A stretch of DNA of 64,000 bases from an uncultured Vibrio sp. (GTDB lineage Bacteria; Pseudomonadota; Gammaproteobacteria; Enterobacterales; Vibrionaceae), in assembly GCF_963675395.1 (NCBI RefSeq), contig NZ_OY776222.1:62001-126000 (forward strand). The letters are read 5' to 3'. The translations under genes were made by a program, and so were the position numbers. Shown piece by piece: positions 11,072-19,591 of the stretch. Below the pieces are notes generated by a model, which worked only from the letters and a program-made list of their open reading frames with translations, did no database searches and was not told where the DNA came from. The stretch's first letter is position 1, and every line of letters starts with the position of its first letter.

Positions 11072-11108
11072 AATGCACCCTGAGCCTGCGGCAAAAGGTG
11101 CATTTTTT
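11072..11108 (+). terminator. Terminator of bglA
   Basis: The stem AATGCACC/GGTGCATT spans 11072-11079 and 11097-11104, with a 17-base loop, followed by a T run to 11108. It lies 30 bp after the bglA stop. Confidence 0.8.
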
Positions 11109-11218
11109 ATCCCTAATTTAACCTCAGACGATAATCGCAATTAGAGAACAGCGGCCAAAACGGGTACTCGTGCTCTATCTGTGTGCGTATAGTGGACTTA
11201 TGTCTAAAATAAGACAAC

Positions 11219-11254
11219 GGTTTACTTTCGCTCAGACAAATAGTGTAAACTGTC
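11219..11254. promoter_or_regulatory. Possible LacI-type operator upstream of lacI gene
   Basis: Imperfect inverted arms GGTTTAC and GTAAACTGTC lie 26 bp before the LacI-family gene start. A LacI repressor commonly binds such an element at its own promoter. The match is approximate and the spacer long, so this is tentative. Confidence 0.3.
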
Positions 11255-11279
11255 ATACCAAAGTGTTTGGGAATAAAAA

Positions 11280-12284
11280 ATGGCGACAATCAAAGACGTA
11301 TGTAAAGCTGCAGGCGTTTCAAAGGCAACCGTATCCAGAGTTATAAATGGAAGCGAATATGTGAAAGATCAGACCCGTGAGTCTGTGTTAGCGGCGATGA
11401 AATCTTTAGGCTATCAACCTAATGCTTTTGCGCGTGCCTTGGCAACCAACAGCTACAATACGTTCGGTTTAATTCTCCCTCATTTTGAAAGTCACTATTT
11501 TGGTTCGATGCTGACAGAAGCTGCAATGGATATGCAAAAAGCTGGCAAGAAATTGTTTGTGATGAACAGCAGCGACAACGCAGAGGGTGAGGAGGAAGCC
11601 GTTCGCTCCCTGAACGCTCATAACTGCGACGCCATTCTGATTTACAGCCGTCATTTGTCCGAGCTACAGCTCTCTACTCTGCAGCAGGAAATAAAAACCC
11701 AACTTATCGTCATCAACCGTGCTCTGGACGATGACAAATTATTCAGCTTTTATTTCGATCAAGAGCAAGTGGCGCGCCTTGCAACTCAATACCTTTTAGA
11801 TCTTGGCCATAAACAGATTGCTTGTATCACCACACCAATGTCGAGCTGTACAGGGCAAAAGCGTCTTTCGGCTTACAAAGAAACCATGGCCAAACATGAC
11901 ATCGAGGTAAATGAAGGACTGGTTTACGAAGGCTATAGCAATCCAGAAAGTGGATATGATGCGACAATTAGACTGATTGATAGTGGCATACCTTTTAGCG
12001 CTATTTTTTCGTGTACCGACTCCATGGCCATCGGTGCTATTCGTGCACTACATGACAAAGGACTAAAGGTTCCTGAAGATATTTCAGTTATAGGCATCGA
12101 TGGTGACCCAACCGCGAGCTTTATGGTACCGCGAATTTCAACGGTAGAACTGCCTATTTTAGAGCTCACGCGCGATGCTATCACTACCGCGCTTACCCTT
12201 AATAAAGAGCAGCAGACCGTTCAAAAACACTTCCTATATCAGGGTTCGCTGCAAATCAGAGAGTCTACTCAAAAACTGAGTTAA
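11280..12284 (+). CDS. LacI-family repressor (AscG/BglR-like)
   Basis: A standard LacI regulator of 334 residues. The N-terminal helix-turn-helix is MATIKDVCKAAGVSKATVSRVING with a hinge helix near PNAFARALA. A periplasmic-binding-like sugar domain follows, including CTDSMAIGAIRALHDKG and the VIGIDGDP motif. Its position behind the phospho-beta-glucosidase gene suggests it controls beta-glucoside use, like AscG. Since the adjacent permease is mostly lost, its present role is uncertain. Confidence 0.9.
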   Translation: MATIKDVCKAAGVSKATVSRVINGSEYVKDQTRESVLAAMKSLGYQPNAFARALATNSYNTFGLILPHFESHYFGSMLTEAAMDMQKAGKKLFVMNSSDNAEGEEEAVRSLNAHNCDAILIYSRHLSELQLSTLQQEIKTQLIVINRALDDDKLFSFYFDQEQVARLATQYLLDLGHKQIACITTPMSSCTGQKRLSAYKETMAKHDIEVNEGLVYEGYSNPESGYDATIRLIDSGIPFSAIFSCTDSMAIGAIRALHDKGLKVPEDISVIGIDGDPTASFMVPRISTVELPILELTRDAITTALTLNKEQQTVQKHFLYQGSLQIRESTQKLS

Positions 12285-12743
12285 TCGCTCGCTTCTGGTC
12301 TAAAAACTTACTATCCCGCGCCTTTCCTTCCTTCAATAGCGCGGGCTTACTCAGTTAAAAACGCGCCGAATTAGCCACTAATCATAAGACTATCGCGGTC
12401 AATCTTTGAGCTGAACTCAAACGGAATCTGTTCACAGGCTCTTCTCAAAAAATCCCAAAGATACATAAACCTACCGATTTAATTTTCCATAATGCACCTT
12501 TGTCGCGAAACGAGTGTCAGCGTTTTTTACATAAAAAAATGCGGCATTAAGGACAAATCTCAACCACACTTGTTTTTATTGATAAGAATTAAAATGACGG
12601 GGAGCAGATAAATGTGCCGATATTTTTAACCATCAATTTCAAGCCATGGTTAAAAATAACGACAGGTCTAAGTGACCTGAGTATGGAATTTGAGGCCTCA
12701 CTTCCGAGGGCGAAGAGCATCGGATTTTCAACAAGGAGAGTGT
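12285..12743. other. Intergenic leader before the ectoine operon
   Basis: About 460 bases have no gene. An arm pair CCCGCGC/GCGCGGG at 12315-12345 could be the lacI transcription end but lacks a T run. The AT-rich half near 12480-12620 should hold the doe promoter; I could not assign boxes with confidence. Open frames reaching upstream of doeA lack ribosome sites. Confidence 0.4.
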
Positions 12744-13931
12744 ATGAGAGGCATTACTATGCATTTTACGTTGGAGGAATTCCAAGAACGTTTATCCAAG
12801 GTTCGACAATCGATGCTCGAACGAGAATTAGATGTACTCATCATTCATGACCCATCCAACATGTCTTGGTTGACTGGGTATGATGGATGGTCTTTTTATG
12901 TTCCTCAATGCGTGATTGTAGGGCCTGAAGGCGAACCAATCTGGTTTGGACGCTACCACGACGCGAACGGTGCTTATCGAACCGCGTATATGTCAGTAGA
13001 AAACATCACCTCCTACCCTGATCATTATGTGATGAACCCACCTCTGCATCCCATGGATTATTTGGTTGAGTCTGTATTGACGCCCCGCTGCTGGGACCGT
13101 GGTCGCATTGGCGTAGAAAAAGACAACTATTACTTTAGTGCGACTGCTTACGAATCGCTTCTTGATCATTTACCGAATGCCCAGTTGCTTGATGCCACAG
13201 GTTTAGTGAATTGGTGTCGTGCCGTAAAATCAGACCAAGAGTTATCGTATATGTACCGCGCGGCACGCATTGTAGAAAACATGCACCGTGTCGCGTTTGA
13301 CATGATAGAGCCGGGTTTGCCAAAACATCACTTGGTGGCAGAAATTAATCGTCAGGCAGTCCTTGGCCACGAGGATCACTTTGGTGACTATACCGCCATT
13401 GTTCCCCTATTGCCTTCCGGTGCTGATGCTGCCGCACCACATCTAACATGGGACGATAGACCGTTCAAAAAAGGCGAAGGTACTTTCTTTGAAATCGCAG
13501 GCGCACACCGACGTTACCATTGTCCGCTCTCTCGCACCATTTTCTTAGGCGAGCCCGATGATAAGTTTAAACGCGCAGATGAAGCTTTGACTCGCGGGCT
13601 TGAGGCTGGTTTAGAGGTCGCAAAACCCGGTAACACTTGTGCCGACATCGCCAATGCATTGAACAAGGTCCTCGATAAAGCAGGTTTTTCACGTGAAGGG
13701 GCTCGTTGCGGTTATCCGATTGGCCTGAGTTATCCACCCGATTGGGGCGAACGGACCATGAGCCTTCGCGACACCGACAAAACCGTTTTGAAAGAGGGCA
13801 TGACGTTCCATTTTATGCCCGGCCTATGGTTTAAAGACTGGGGCCTAGAGACCACGGAAAGCATTGTTATTACCCGCTTTGGCGCAAAAACATTGTGTGA
13901 TTTTCCCCGCCACTTGTTTGTTAAACACTGA
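12744..13931 (+). CDS. doeA: Ectoine hydrolase DoeA
   Basis: A M24 (creatinase/aminopeptidase P-like) protein of about 395 residues, with an N-terminal creatinase-type domain (IIHDPSNMSWLTGYDGW) and a C-terminal pita-bread fold (TFFEIAGAHRRYHCPLSRTI, later MTFHFMPGLWF). DoeA opens the ectoine ring to N-acetyl-L-2,4-diaminobutyrate. The identification is strongly supported by the following doeB, doeX, doeC and doeD in the known order. The ATG at 12744 has an AAGGAG ribosome site 6-7 bases upstream; a second ATG at 12759 is possible. It is the first gene of the operon. Confidence 0.93.
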   Translation: MRGITMHFTLEEFQERLSKVRQSMLERELDVLIIHDPSNMSWLTGYDGWSFYVPQCVIVGPEGEPIWFGRYHDANGAYRTAYMSVENITSYPDHYVMNPPLHPMDYLVESVLTPRCWDRGRIGVEKDNYYFSATAYESLLDHLPNAQLLDATGLVNWCRAVKSDQELSYMYRAARIVENMHRVAFDMIEPGLPKHHLVAEINRQAVLGHEDHFGDYTAIVPLLPSGADAAAPHLTWDDRPFKKGEGTFFEIAGAHRRYHCPLSRTIFLGEPDDKFKRADEALTRGLEAGLEVAKPGNTCADIANALNKVLDKAGFSREGARCGYPIGLSYPPDWGERTMSLRDTDKTVLKEGMTFHFMPGLWFKDWGLETTESIVITRFGAKTLCDFPRHLFVKH

Positions 13932-13978
13932 TTAAAAAGGGTTGAAACGAAGGACTTAGCAAAGAAAGAGGAGTTTGC

Positions 13979-14986
13979 ATGCAAAACAGCTCGATCACAG
14001 CCTCCGTAGACTTTGACCGAGAAGGTACCCAACATGGTTTTCTGACCCTACCTTACTCCCATGACGATTCCGCATGGGGAAACATTATGATCCCGATAAC
14101 GGTGATAAAAAATGGCCCGGGTCCAACATCACTTTTAACCGGGGGAAACCATGGCGACGAATATGAAGGGATAACCAGTCTCTTAAAATTATCGAGTTCA
14201 CTACCGCCTGAACAAATACGCGGACGCGTCATTATTGTGCCAATGATGAATTTGCCAGCGGTTCAGAATGCCTCGCGTACTTCCCCTGTCGACAAAGGTA
14301 ACTTAAACCGCAGTTTTCCCGGTAACCCAGTAGGAAGCGTAACGGAGAAGATCGCCGATTATTTTACTCGCTATCTGGTACCACAGTGCGATTTCGCTCT
14401 GGATATTCATTCAGGAGGAAAAACGCTGGATATCCTGCCATTCGCTGCGGCCCACCGCTTAGAAAACCCACAGCAAGAAAAAGCAAGCATATTGGGAGCG
14501 AAACTGTTTGGCGCCCCTTACACCATGATCATGCTCGAAATGGATGCTACCAGCTTGTATGACACCGCCGTCGAGTCTCAGGGTAAAGTGTTCGTCACGA
14601 CTGAACTACGCGGCGGCGGAACCAGTACACCGCAATCTATTCAATTTGCAGACCGTGGTATTCGTAATTTTTTGCGTTATGCCGGTAACCTTTCTGGAGA
14701 GTACGAGCCACCCAGTCAGCCAACTCAATTACTCGACATGCCCGACGCAGACTGCTACGTGCAAAGTCAGCACAAAGGTATTACAGAGTACCTGTTTGAA
14801 CTTGGAGACGTTATCGAACAAGGCGATGTCATTGTAAGAATCTACTCTATCGAACGAACCGGCGAAGCTCCGATAGAATACCCAGCAGAACGCGACGGCA
14901 TTTTCGCTGCGCGCCGTTTTCCTGCTATGGTCAATATTGGAGATACGCTCGCTGTCATTGCGAAAGATTGCGGAGAATTCATTTAA
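13979..14986 (+). CDS. doeB: N-acetyl-L-2,4-diaminobutyrate deacetylase DoeB
   Basis: A zinc carboxypeptidase-like protein of the AstE/AspA (M14-related) family, 335 residues. Zinc motifs are visible as GGNHGDEYEG (His and Glu) and LDIHSGG (second His). The C-terminal part is a small beta domain (GDVIEQGDVIVRIY). It removes the acetyl group from the product of DoeA, giving L-2,4-diaminobutyrate. An AGAGGAG ribosome site precedes the ATG, 47 bp after doeA. Confidence 0.93.
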   Translation: MQNSSITASVDFDREGTQHGFLTLPYSHDDSAWGNIMIPITVIKNGPGPTSLLTGGNHGDEYEGITSLLKLSSSLPPEQIRGRVIIVPMMNLPAVQNASRTSPVDKGNLNRSFPGNPVGSVTEKIADYFTRYLVPQCDFALDIHSGGKTLDILPFAAAHRLENPQQEKASILGAKLFGAPYTMIMLEMDATSLYDTAVESQGKVFVTTELRGGGTSTPQSIQFADRGIRNFLRYAGNLSGEYEPPSQPTQLLDMPDADCYVQSQHKGITEYLFELGDVIEQGDVIVRIYSIERTGEAPIEYPAERDGIFAARRFPAMVNIGDTLAVIAKDCGEFI

Positions 14987-15038
14987 ACATCTGGCTTACT
15001 TTCGTCAGTATTTCGTCCAAACCAAGAGGAGAATAATC

Positions 15039-15518
15039 ATGCGCCTCGATCGCTACGACGTCAAAATTCTACAGATCCTTCACGACAATGGTCGCATCAC
15101 TAAATCCCATCTTGCGGAAGAGATAAACCTGTCCGTCAGTCCGTGCTGGGAACGGGTTAAAAAACTCGAAGAAGCGGGCATCATTGAGGGTTACGGTGCA
15201 AAGGTGAATACCGATGTGTTATTCAAACGTACTTCTGTCATGGTCGAGGTTTCACTTAAAGAGCACAACGCGCAGGCTTTCAAACGCTTTGAGCAATTGG
15301 TCAGGCATACCCCCGAAGTGACCGACTGCTATGCCACGGGTGGCGGCATTGATTACATCCTCAAAATTCAGTCAGAGGATATCGACCAATACCAGCGATT
15401 GATAGATAACTGGCTGGATTCTGAAGTTGGCATTGAACGCTACTTTACATACATCGTTACCAAAACTATCAAGCGAGATTCAGGTAGTTTAGAGATCAGT
15501 CAAAACGCGTTGTTCTAA
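15039..15518 (+). CDS. doeX: Lrp/AsnC-type regulator DoeX
   Basis: A 159-residue Lrp/AsnC protein with an N-terminal winged helix (DRYDVKILQILHDNGRITKS, then LAEEINLSVSPCWERVKKLE) and a C-terminal RAM domain. The open frame extends upstream into doeB, but the ATG at 15039 is chosen because AAGAGGAG lies 8 bases before it and family proteins start MRLDRYD. DoeX lies inside ectoine-degradation operons and controls them. Here it is third, 52 bp after doeB and 125 bp before doeC. Confidence 0.92.
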   Translation: MRLDRYDVKILQILHDNGRITKSHLAEEINLSVSPCWERVKKLEEAGIIEGYGAKVNTDVLFKRTSVMVEVSLKEHNAQAFKRFEQLVRHTPEVTDCYATGGGIDYILKIQSEDIDQYQRLIDNWLDSEVGIERYFTYIVTKTIKRDSGSLEISQNALF

Positions 15519-15643
15519 AAAGGAAAGTAAAAGCGCTAGTGAGCAGAAAAAATCGCTATTTTCTGTCTTAATAAAGAAAAATTTCATAGTACCCGCCCTC
15601 CCATCAGAAATAATTTATCCCTCTCCTCGATTAGAGTTTAACT

Positions 15644-17209
15644 ATGGACAACGATGCTCGAGAGGGACTTATGGCAGCACTTCACCCGTTTCATAGCAAC
15701 GAAATCAAACATGGCGACGAAGTTAAAGCTTCACACGACATGATGGCAATCATGGAAGACGTACGCTTAGTCAGAGGGTTGGCGTACGTTAATGGCAAAT
15801 GGACCAGCGGTGATAATTTCCACCCAGTGAGTAATCCTGCCGATGATACGGTTATCGGTTATATCACCCGACTTTCCCAGCAGCAACTATATAAAGCTAT
15901 TGATGATGCCGATCGTGCCTTTCGTCAATGGCGCCAAATGCAGGCAGAAGAGCGCGCAGAAATATTAATGCGCTGGCATGATCTGATTCTGCAATCCAAA
16001 CAGGACCTCGCCCGCTTAATGGTAATGGAACAAGGCAAAACCTTGAGCGACGCATTAGGTGAAATAGATTACGGCGCATCGTTTATTCGTTGGTTTGCAG
16101 AAGAAGCACGCCGTAGCTACGGTGAAACCATCCCAAGCCATATACCCAATGCCCAACTTTCCACAATACGCGAACCTATTGGGGTTGCAGCCCTGATTAC
16201 GCCATGGAATTTCCCCAATGCCATGGTAACGAGAAAAGCTGCCGCCGCGTTGGCCATTGGCTGCCCAGTGATCATTAAGCCCGCCAGTGAGACCCCCTTC
16301 TCCTCCTTGGCATTGGCGGAGTTGGCCGATCGAGCAGGATTTCCGGCAGGCGTGTTTAACGTGGTCACTGGTGATGCATCCATGGTTTCTCAGACGCTTT
16401 GTCGCTCCGACAAGGTAAAAGCGCTCTCTTTCACTGGCTCCACTCGCGTTGGCAAACTGCTGCTCCGCGACGCGGCCCAAACCGTGAAGAAATGCAGCAT
16501 GGAGCTGGGTGGCAACGCACCCTTTATCGTTCTGCCAGATATGGAAGTTGAAGCGGCAGCCAAAGCAGCCGTAGACGCAAAATTCCAGACCGCCGGACAA
16601 GATTGCTTAGCCGCAAACCGAATTTTTATCCCGCAGGATAAATACGAGCCGTTCTTAGAAGCCTTTGCCAAACACATGAGCAAGATTGTATTGGGTAACG
16701 GCTTAGACGACCAAGCCACGATGGGACCGCTGATCAATCGAGCGGCTGTGGACAAAGCCCATGACCTCGTCCATGACGCGCTTGATAAAGGAGCGAGATT
16801 AGTCGCGGGGTACCACGACATGGTTCCGGGCAATAACTTCTTCGCGCCGACTCTACTCGCCGATGTGACACCAGAGATGGCAGTCTACCGTGAAGAGAAC
16901 TTTTGCCCCGTCGCAGGCGTGCTTCCTTATCAAGATTTAGATCGCGTTATAGAAATGAGTAACGACACCGAATATGGCCTCGCTGCCTATGTTTATGGCC
17001 ATGACATTCACCTGATCTGGCGATGTATGCGTGGGTTGGAGTTTGGCATGGTGAGTGTAAATTCCGTCAAGATGACAGGTCACCCTATCCCATTTGGCGG
17101 CGTAAAACAGTCCGGATTAGGGCGGGAGGGAAGCCTTCACGGTTTTGAGGAATACAGCGAGATTAAATATTGCTGCTTAGGTGCATTGCCAACAGTCAGT
17201 GGCAGTTGA
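15644..17209 (+). CDS. doeC: Aspartate-semialdehyde dehydrogenase DoeC (ALDH family)
   Basis: An NAD(P)-dependent aldehyde dehydrogenase. The cofactor segment is ITPWNFPNAMVTRKAAAAL, the catalytic Glu is in MELGGNAPF and the catalytic Cys in TAGQDCLAANR. It resembles succinate-semialdehyde dehydrogenases; in this operon it is DoeC, oxidising aspartate-semialdehyde to aspartate. The start is uncertain: 15644, or the ATG at 15671 with GAGGG close upstream. Conserved sequence begins near residue 40. The next gene, doeD, begins 34 bp later. Confidence 0.9.
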   Translation: MDNDAREGLMAALHPFHSNEIKHGDEVKASHDMMAIMEDVRLVRGLAYVNGKWTSGDNFHPVSNPADDTVIGYITRLSQQQLYKAIDDADRAFRQWRQMQAEERAEILMRWHDLILQSKQDLARLMVMEQGKTLSDALGEIDYGASFIRWFAEEARRSYGETIPSHIPNAQLSTIREPIGVAALITPWNFPNAMVTRKAAAALAIGCPVIIKPASETPFSSLALAELADRAGFPAGVFNVVTGDASMVSQTLCRSDKVKALSFTGSTRVGKLLLRDAAQTVKKCSMELGGNAPFIVLPDMEVEAAAKAAVDAKFQTAGQDCLAANRIFIPQDKYEPFLEAFAKHMSKIVLGNGLDDQATMGPLINRAAVDKAHDLVHDALDKGARLVAGYHDMVPGNNFFAPTLLADVTPEMAVYREENFCPVAGVLPYQDLDRVIEMSNDTEYGLAAYVYGHDIHLIWRCMRGLEFGMVSVNSVKMTGHPIPFGGVKQSGLGREGSLHGFEEYSEIKYCCLGALPTVSGS

Positions 17210-17243
17210 GACAAGAAATAAGGATATCAACAGGAGAACGATT

Positions 17244-18650
17244 ATGAGCACGAAAACCCAACAACTTCTAGAGATCGACCGTCAACGCGTATTTCATGCC
17301 TCAACGCATTTAAAGCAGTATGCGTCTGGTGAGCTTCCGGGAAGAATCATTTCCAGCGGACAAGGCATTCAAATCACGGATTTAGAAGGAAATGAACTTA
17401 TCGACGGCTTTGCTGGTTTGTACTGTGTGAATATCGGTTATGGCAGAACCGAGATGGCCGATGCGATTTACCAACAGGCGAAAGAGCTTGCTTATTACCA
17501 CACCTATGTCGGTCATACCAATGAGGCCTTAATTCAACTCTCAGACCGTATCATCAAAATGGCTCCGGACGGCATGAGTAAAGTCTACTACGGCATGTCA
17601 GGTAGTGATGCCAACGAAACCCAGCTCAAATTAGTCTGGTACTACAACAATGTCCGTGGTTTGCCAGAGAAGAAAAAAATCATCTCCCGGGATCGTGCTT
17701 ACCATGGTTCAAGCATCGCTTCGGGCTCCATGACCGGGTTACCACTGTTCCATGCACACTTTGATCTTCCACTTGAGCGTATAAAACACACCATGGCGCC
17801 TTATTATTACCGCCGCGAAGATGACAGCATGTCGGAACTGGAATTTTCCCAATACTGTGCGGATCAGCTTGAGTCGATGATTCTTGCCGAAGGGCCAGAA
17901 ACTGTCGCAGCGATGATAGCAGAACCCGTACTCGGAACAGGTGGTATTGTGCCGCCACCAGAAGGTTACTGGCAGGCGATTCGTAAAGTGCTCGATAAAT
18001 ATGATGTTTTATTGATCGCTGATGAAGTGGTGTGTGGTTTTGGTCGTTTAGGTTCAGACTTTGGCTCGATCCACTATGATATGCAGCCAGACCTTATCAC
18101 GCTCGCAAAAGGGCTAACCTCTGCATACCAGCCGCTTTCGGGCGTGATTGTCGGCGAACGAGTATGGAATGTACTGGAAAGCGGCACGGACCAGTGGGGG
18201 GCAATCGGCCACGGATATACATATTCTGGCCATCCGATGGGGGCAGCTGCAGCCAACTGTAACTTAGATATCATTGAACGAGAAGGCTTAGTGCAAAACG
18301 CAGCGGATGTGGGCGCTTACTTGCAGCAACGTATGAGTGAAACGTTCAAAGATCATCCGCTCGTCGGGGATTCTCGCGGTATTGGTTTATTGCATGCACT
18401 GGAGTTTTCACCAGACAAACTGCGTCGCGCGCACTTTGATCCCAATTTAAAAGTGGGTCCGCAAGTCTCTGCCGCCTGTCTGGAGGTTGGTCTGATTGCA
18501 CGAGCCATGCCTCATGGTGACATTCTGGGCTTTGCGCCAGCGCTTATCACCAGCCGCAACGATGTCGACACTATCGTGGCTAAAGCTCACCGAGCGGTTA
18601 ACAAAGTGATGGACAACCTCGTCACCTCTAAGCAGTGGAACGCCAAATAG
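17244..18650 (+). CDS. doeD: L-2,4-diaminobutyrate transaminase DoeD
   Basis: A class III PLP-dependent aminotransferase of about 468 residues. Markers are the cofactor region YYGMSGSDANETQLKL, the Asp of IADEVVCGFGRLG, the PLP lysine in LITLAKGLTSAYQPLSG, and YTYSGHPMGAAA. DoeD moves the 4-amino group of diaminobutyrate, giving aspartate-semialdehyde for DoeC. The open frame starts at 17181, but the ATG at 17244 has a perfect AGGAG ribosome site and the family N-terminus. It is the last gene of the operon. Confidence 0.93.
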   Translation: MSTKTQQLLEIDRQRVFHASTHLKQYASGELPGRIISSGQGIQITDLEGNELIDGFAGLYCVNIGYGRTEMADAIYQQAKELAYYHTYVGHTNEALIQLSDRIIKMAPDGMSKVYYGMSGSDANETQLKLVWYYNNVRGLPEKKKIISRDRAYHGSSIASGSMTGLPLFHAHFDLPLERIKHTMAPYYYRREDDSMSELEFSQYCADQLESMILAEGPETVAAMIAEPVLGTGGIVPPPEGYWQAIRKVLDKYDVLLIADEVVCGFGRLGSDFGSIHYDMQPDLITLAKGLTSAYQPLSGVIVGERVWNVLESGTDQWGAIGHGYTYSGHPMGAAAANCNLDIIEREGLVQNAADVGAYLQQRMSETFKDHPLVGDSRGIGLLHALEFSPDKLRRAHFDPNLKVGPQVSAACLEVGLIARAMPHGDILGFAPALITSRNDVDTIVAKAHRAVNKVMDNLVTSKQWNAK

Positions 18651-18718
18651 TGCCATACAGACTAATGTTAAGCGCTTTAGAACGTTATAGATTGAAACTG
18701 ATCTTTAACTTCATCGCA

Positions 18719-18840
18719 GTCATTCCAGCGAGCCATAGCGAGACTAGGAATCTAATATCAACATGCTGAAACGGTCTAGGAATTGCCCTAGCAACCAAGC
18801 ACATTGAAAGTAGATTCTGAATCTCGCGGTGAAGAATGAC
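18719..18840. repeat. Imperfect inverted-repeat element (REP/MITE-like)
   Basis: The left arm at 18719-18754 begins GTCATTCCAGCGAGC and ends GACTAGGAATCTA. The right arm at 18811-18840 (TAGATTCTGAATC...GAATGAC) is its imperfect reverse complement, so the whole can fold into a long hairpin. A closely similar arm recurs at 23356-23391 in opposite orientation. It fills most of the 329-bp gap after doeD, which holds no gene. Confidence 0.6.
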
Positions 18841-18979
18841 AGGATGGATTGAATATGCCGGCTTTTACCTCAAAAGTCGGCATTTTATTAGGATATTCAC
18901 CCAGCTTCCCTTTCGCACCCTTTCCTTGCGGATCAGTACTGGTTAAAATAGCAAAAATTGCGTATTAACTGGATTAAAC

Positions 18980-19501
18980 ATGGCAAAACTAACCCTTCAA
19001 GAACAAATGCTAAAAGCTGGCTTGGTTAACGAGAAAAAACTAAAGAAAGCGAAAAAAGGCTCTAAAAAATCCCGCGTTCAGGCACGCGAAGTCAAAGCGG
19101 CTGTTGAAGAAAGCAAACGCCAGCAGTTAGAACGAGATAAAGAGTTAAACAAGCAACAGAATGCTGAGCGCTTAAGTAAAGAGATCAGGGCACAAATCGA
19201 TCAATTGCTCGAGATGAACAAGATTGATTTGAAAGATAGCGACATCAAATACAACTTCACCGACGGTACTTTGGTGAAATCACTGTACGTTGATTCTTTA
19301 GTCCGTGAACAGTTGATCAAAGGTATTTTAGCGATCGCGGTTGTAGGCGAGAGCTATGTAGTGATCCCTCGTGGCGTAGCAAACAAAATCGCGCAACGCG
19401 ACGAGTCCGTGATTATCGATCAAAAAGAACCTGAAGCCGACATTCCAGCAGAAGATGACCCATATGCAGAGTTCGTCGTTCCAGATGATCTGATGTGGTA
19501 A
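18980..19501 (+). CDS. YaiL-like DUF2058 protein
   Basis: A 173-residue soluble protein matching the DUF2058 (YaiL) family. The conserved N-terminus is MAKLTLQEQMLKAGLVNEKK, followed by a very basic coiled-coil stretch (residues 18-75) and a C-terminal YNFTDGTLVKSLYVD, then VIPRGVANKIAQRD domain. The family is described as polynucleotide-associated but its role is unknown. Monocistronic, convergent with the ABC exporter. Confidence 0.88.
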   Translation: MAKLTLQEQMLKAGLVNEKKLKKAKKGSKKSRVQAREVKAAVEESKRQQLERDKELNKQQNAERLSKEIRAQIDQLLEMNKIDLKDSDIKYNFTDGTLVKSLYVDSLVREQLIKGILAIAVVGESYVVIPRGVANKIAQRDESVIIDQKEPEADIPAEDDPYAEFVVPDDLMW

Positions 19502-19524
19502 ACAGACAGTAACGGCTTCGACAT

Positions 19525-19550
19525 AAAAAAGGGAAGCGCGCGCTTCCCTT
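19525..19550 (-). terminator. Terminator at convergent gene ends
   Basis: A 22-base perfect palindrome (AAGGGAAGCGC and its complement, 19529-19550) is preceded by an A run on the plus strand. This makes a hairpin plus U tract for the minus-strand ABC transporter and a hairpin behind the yaiL-like gene. Confidence 0.8.
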
Positions 19551-19591
19551 GTAAAATCCTTAGATTGATCGGATTCCTATACCACCAAATG

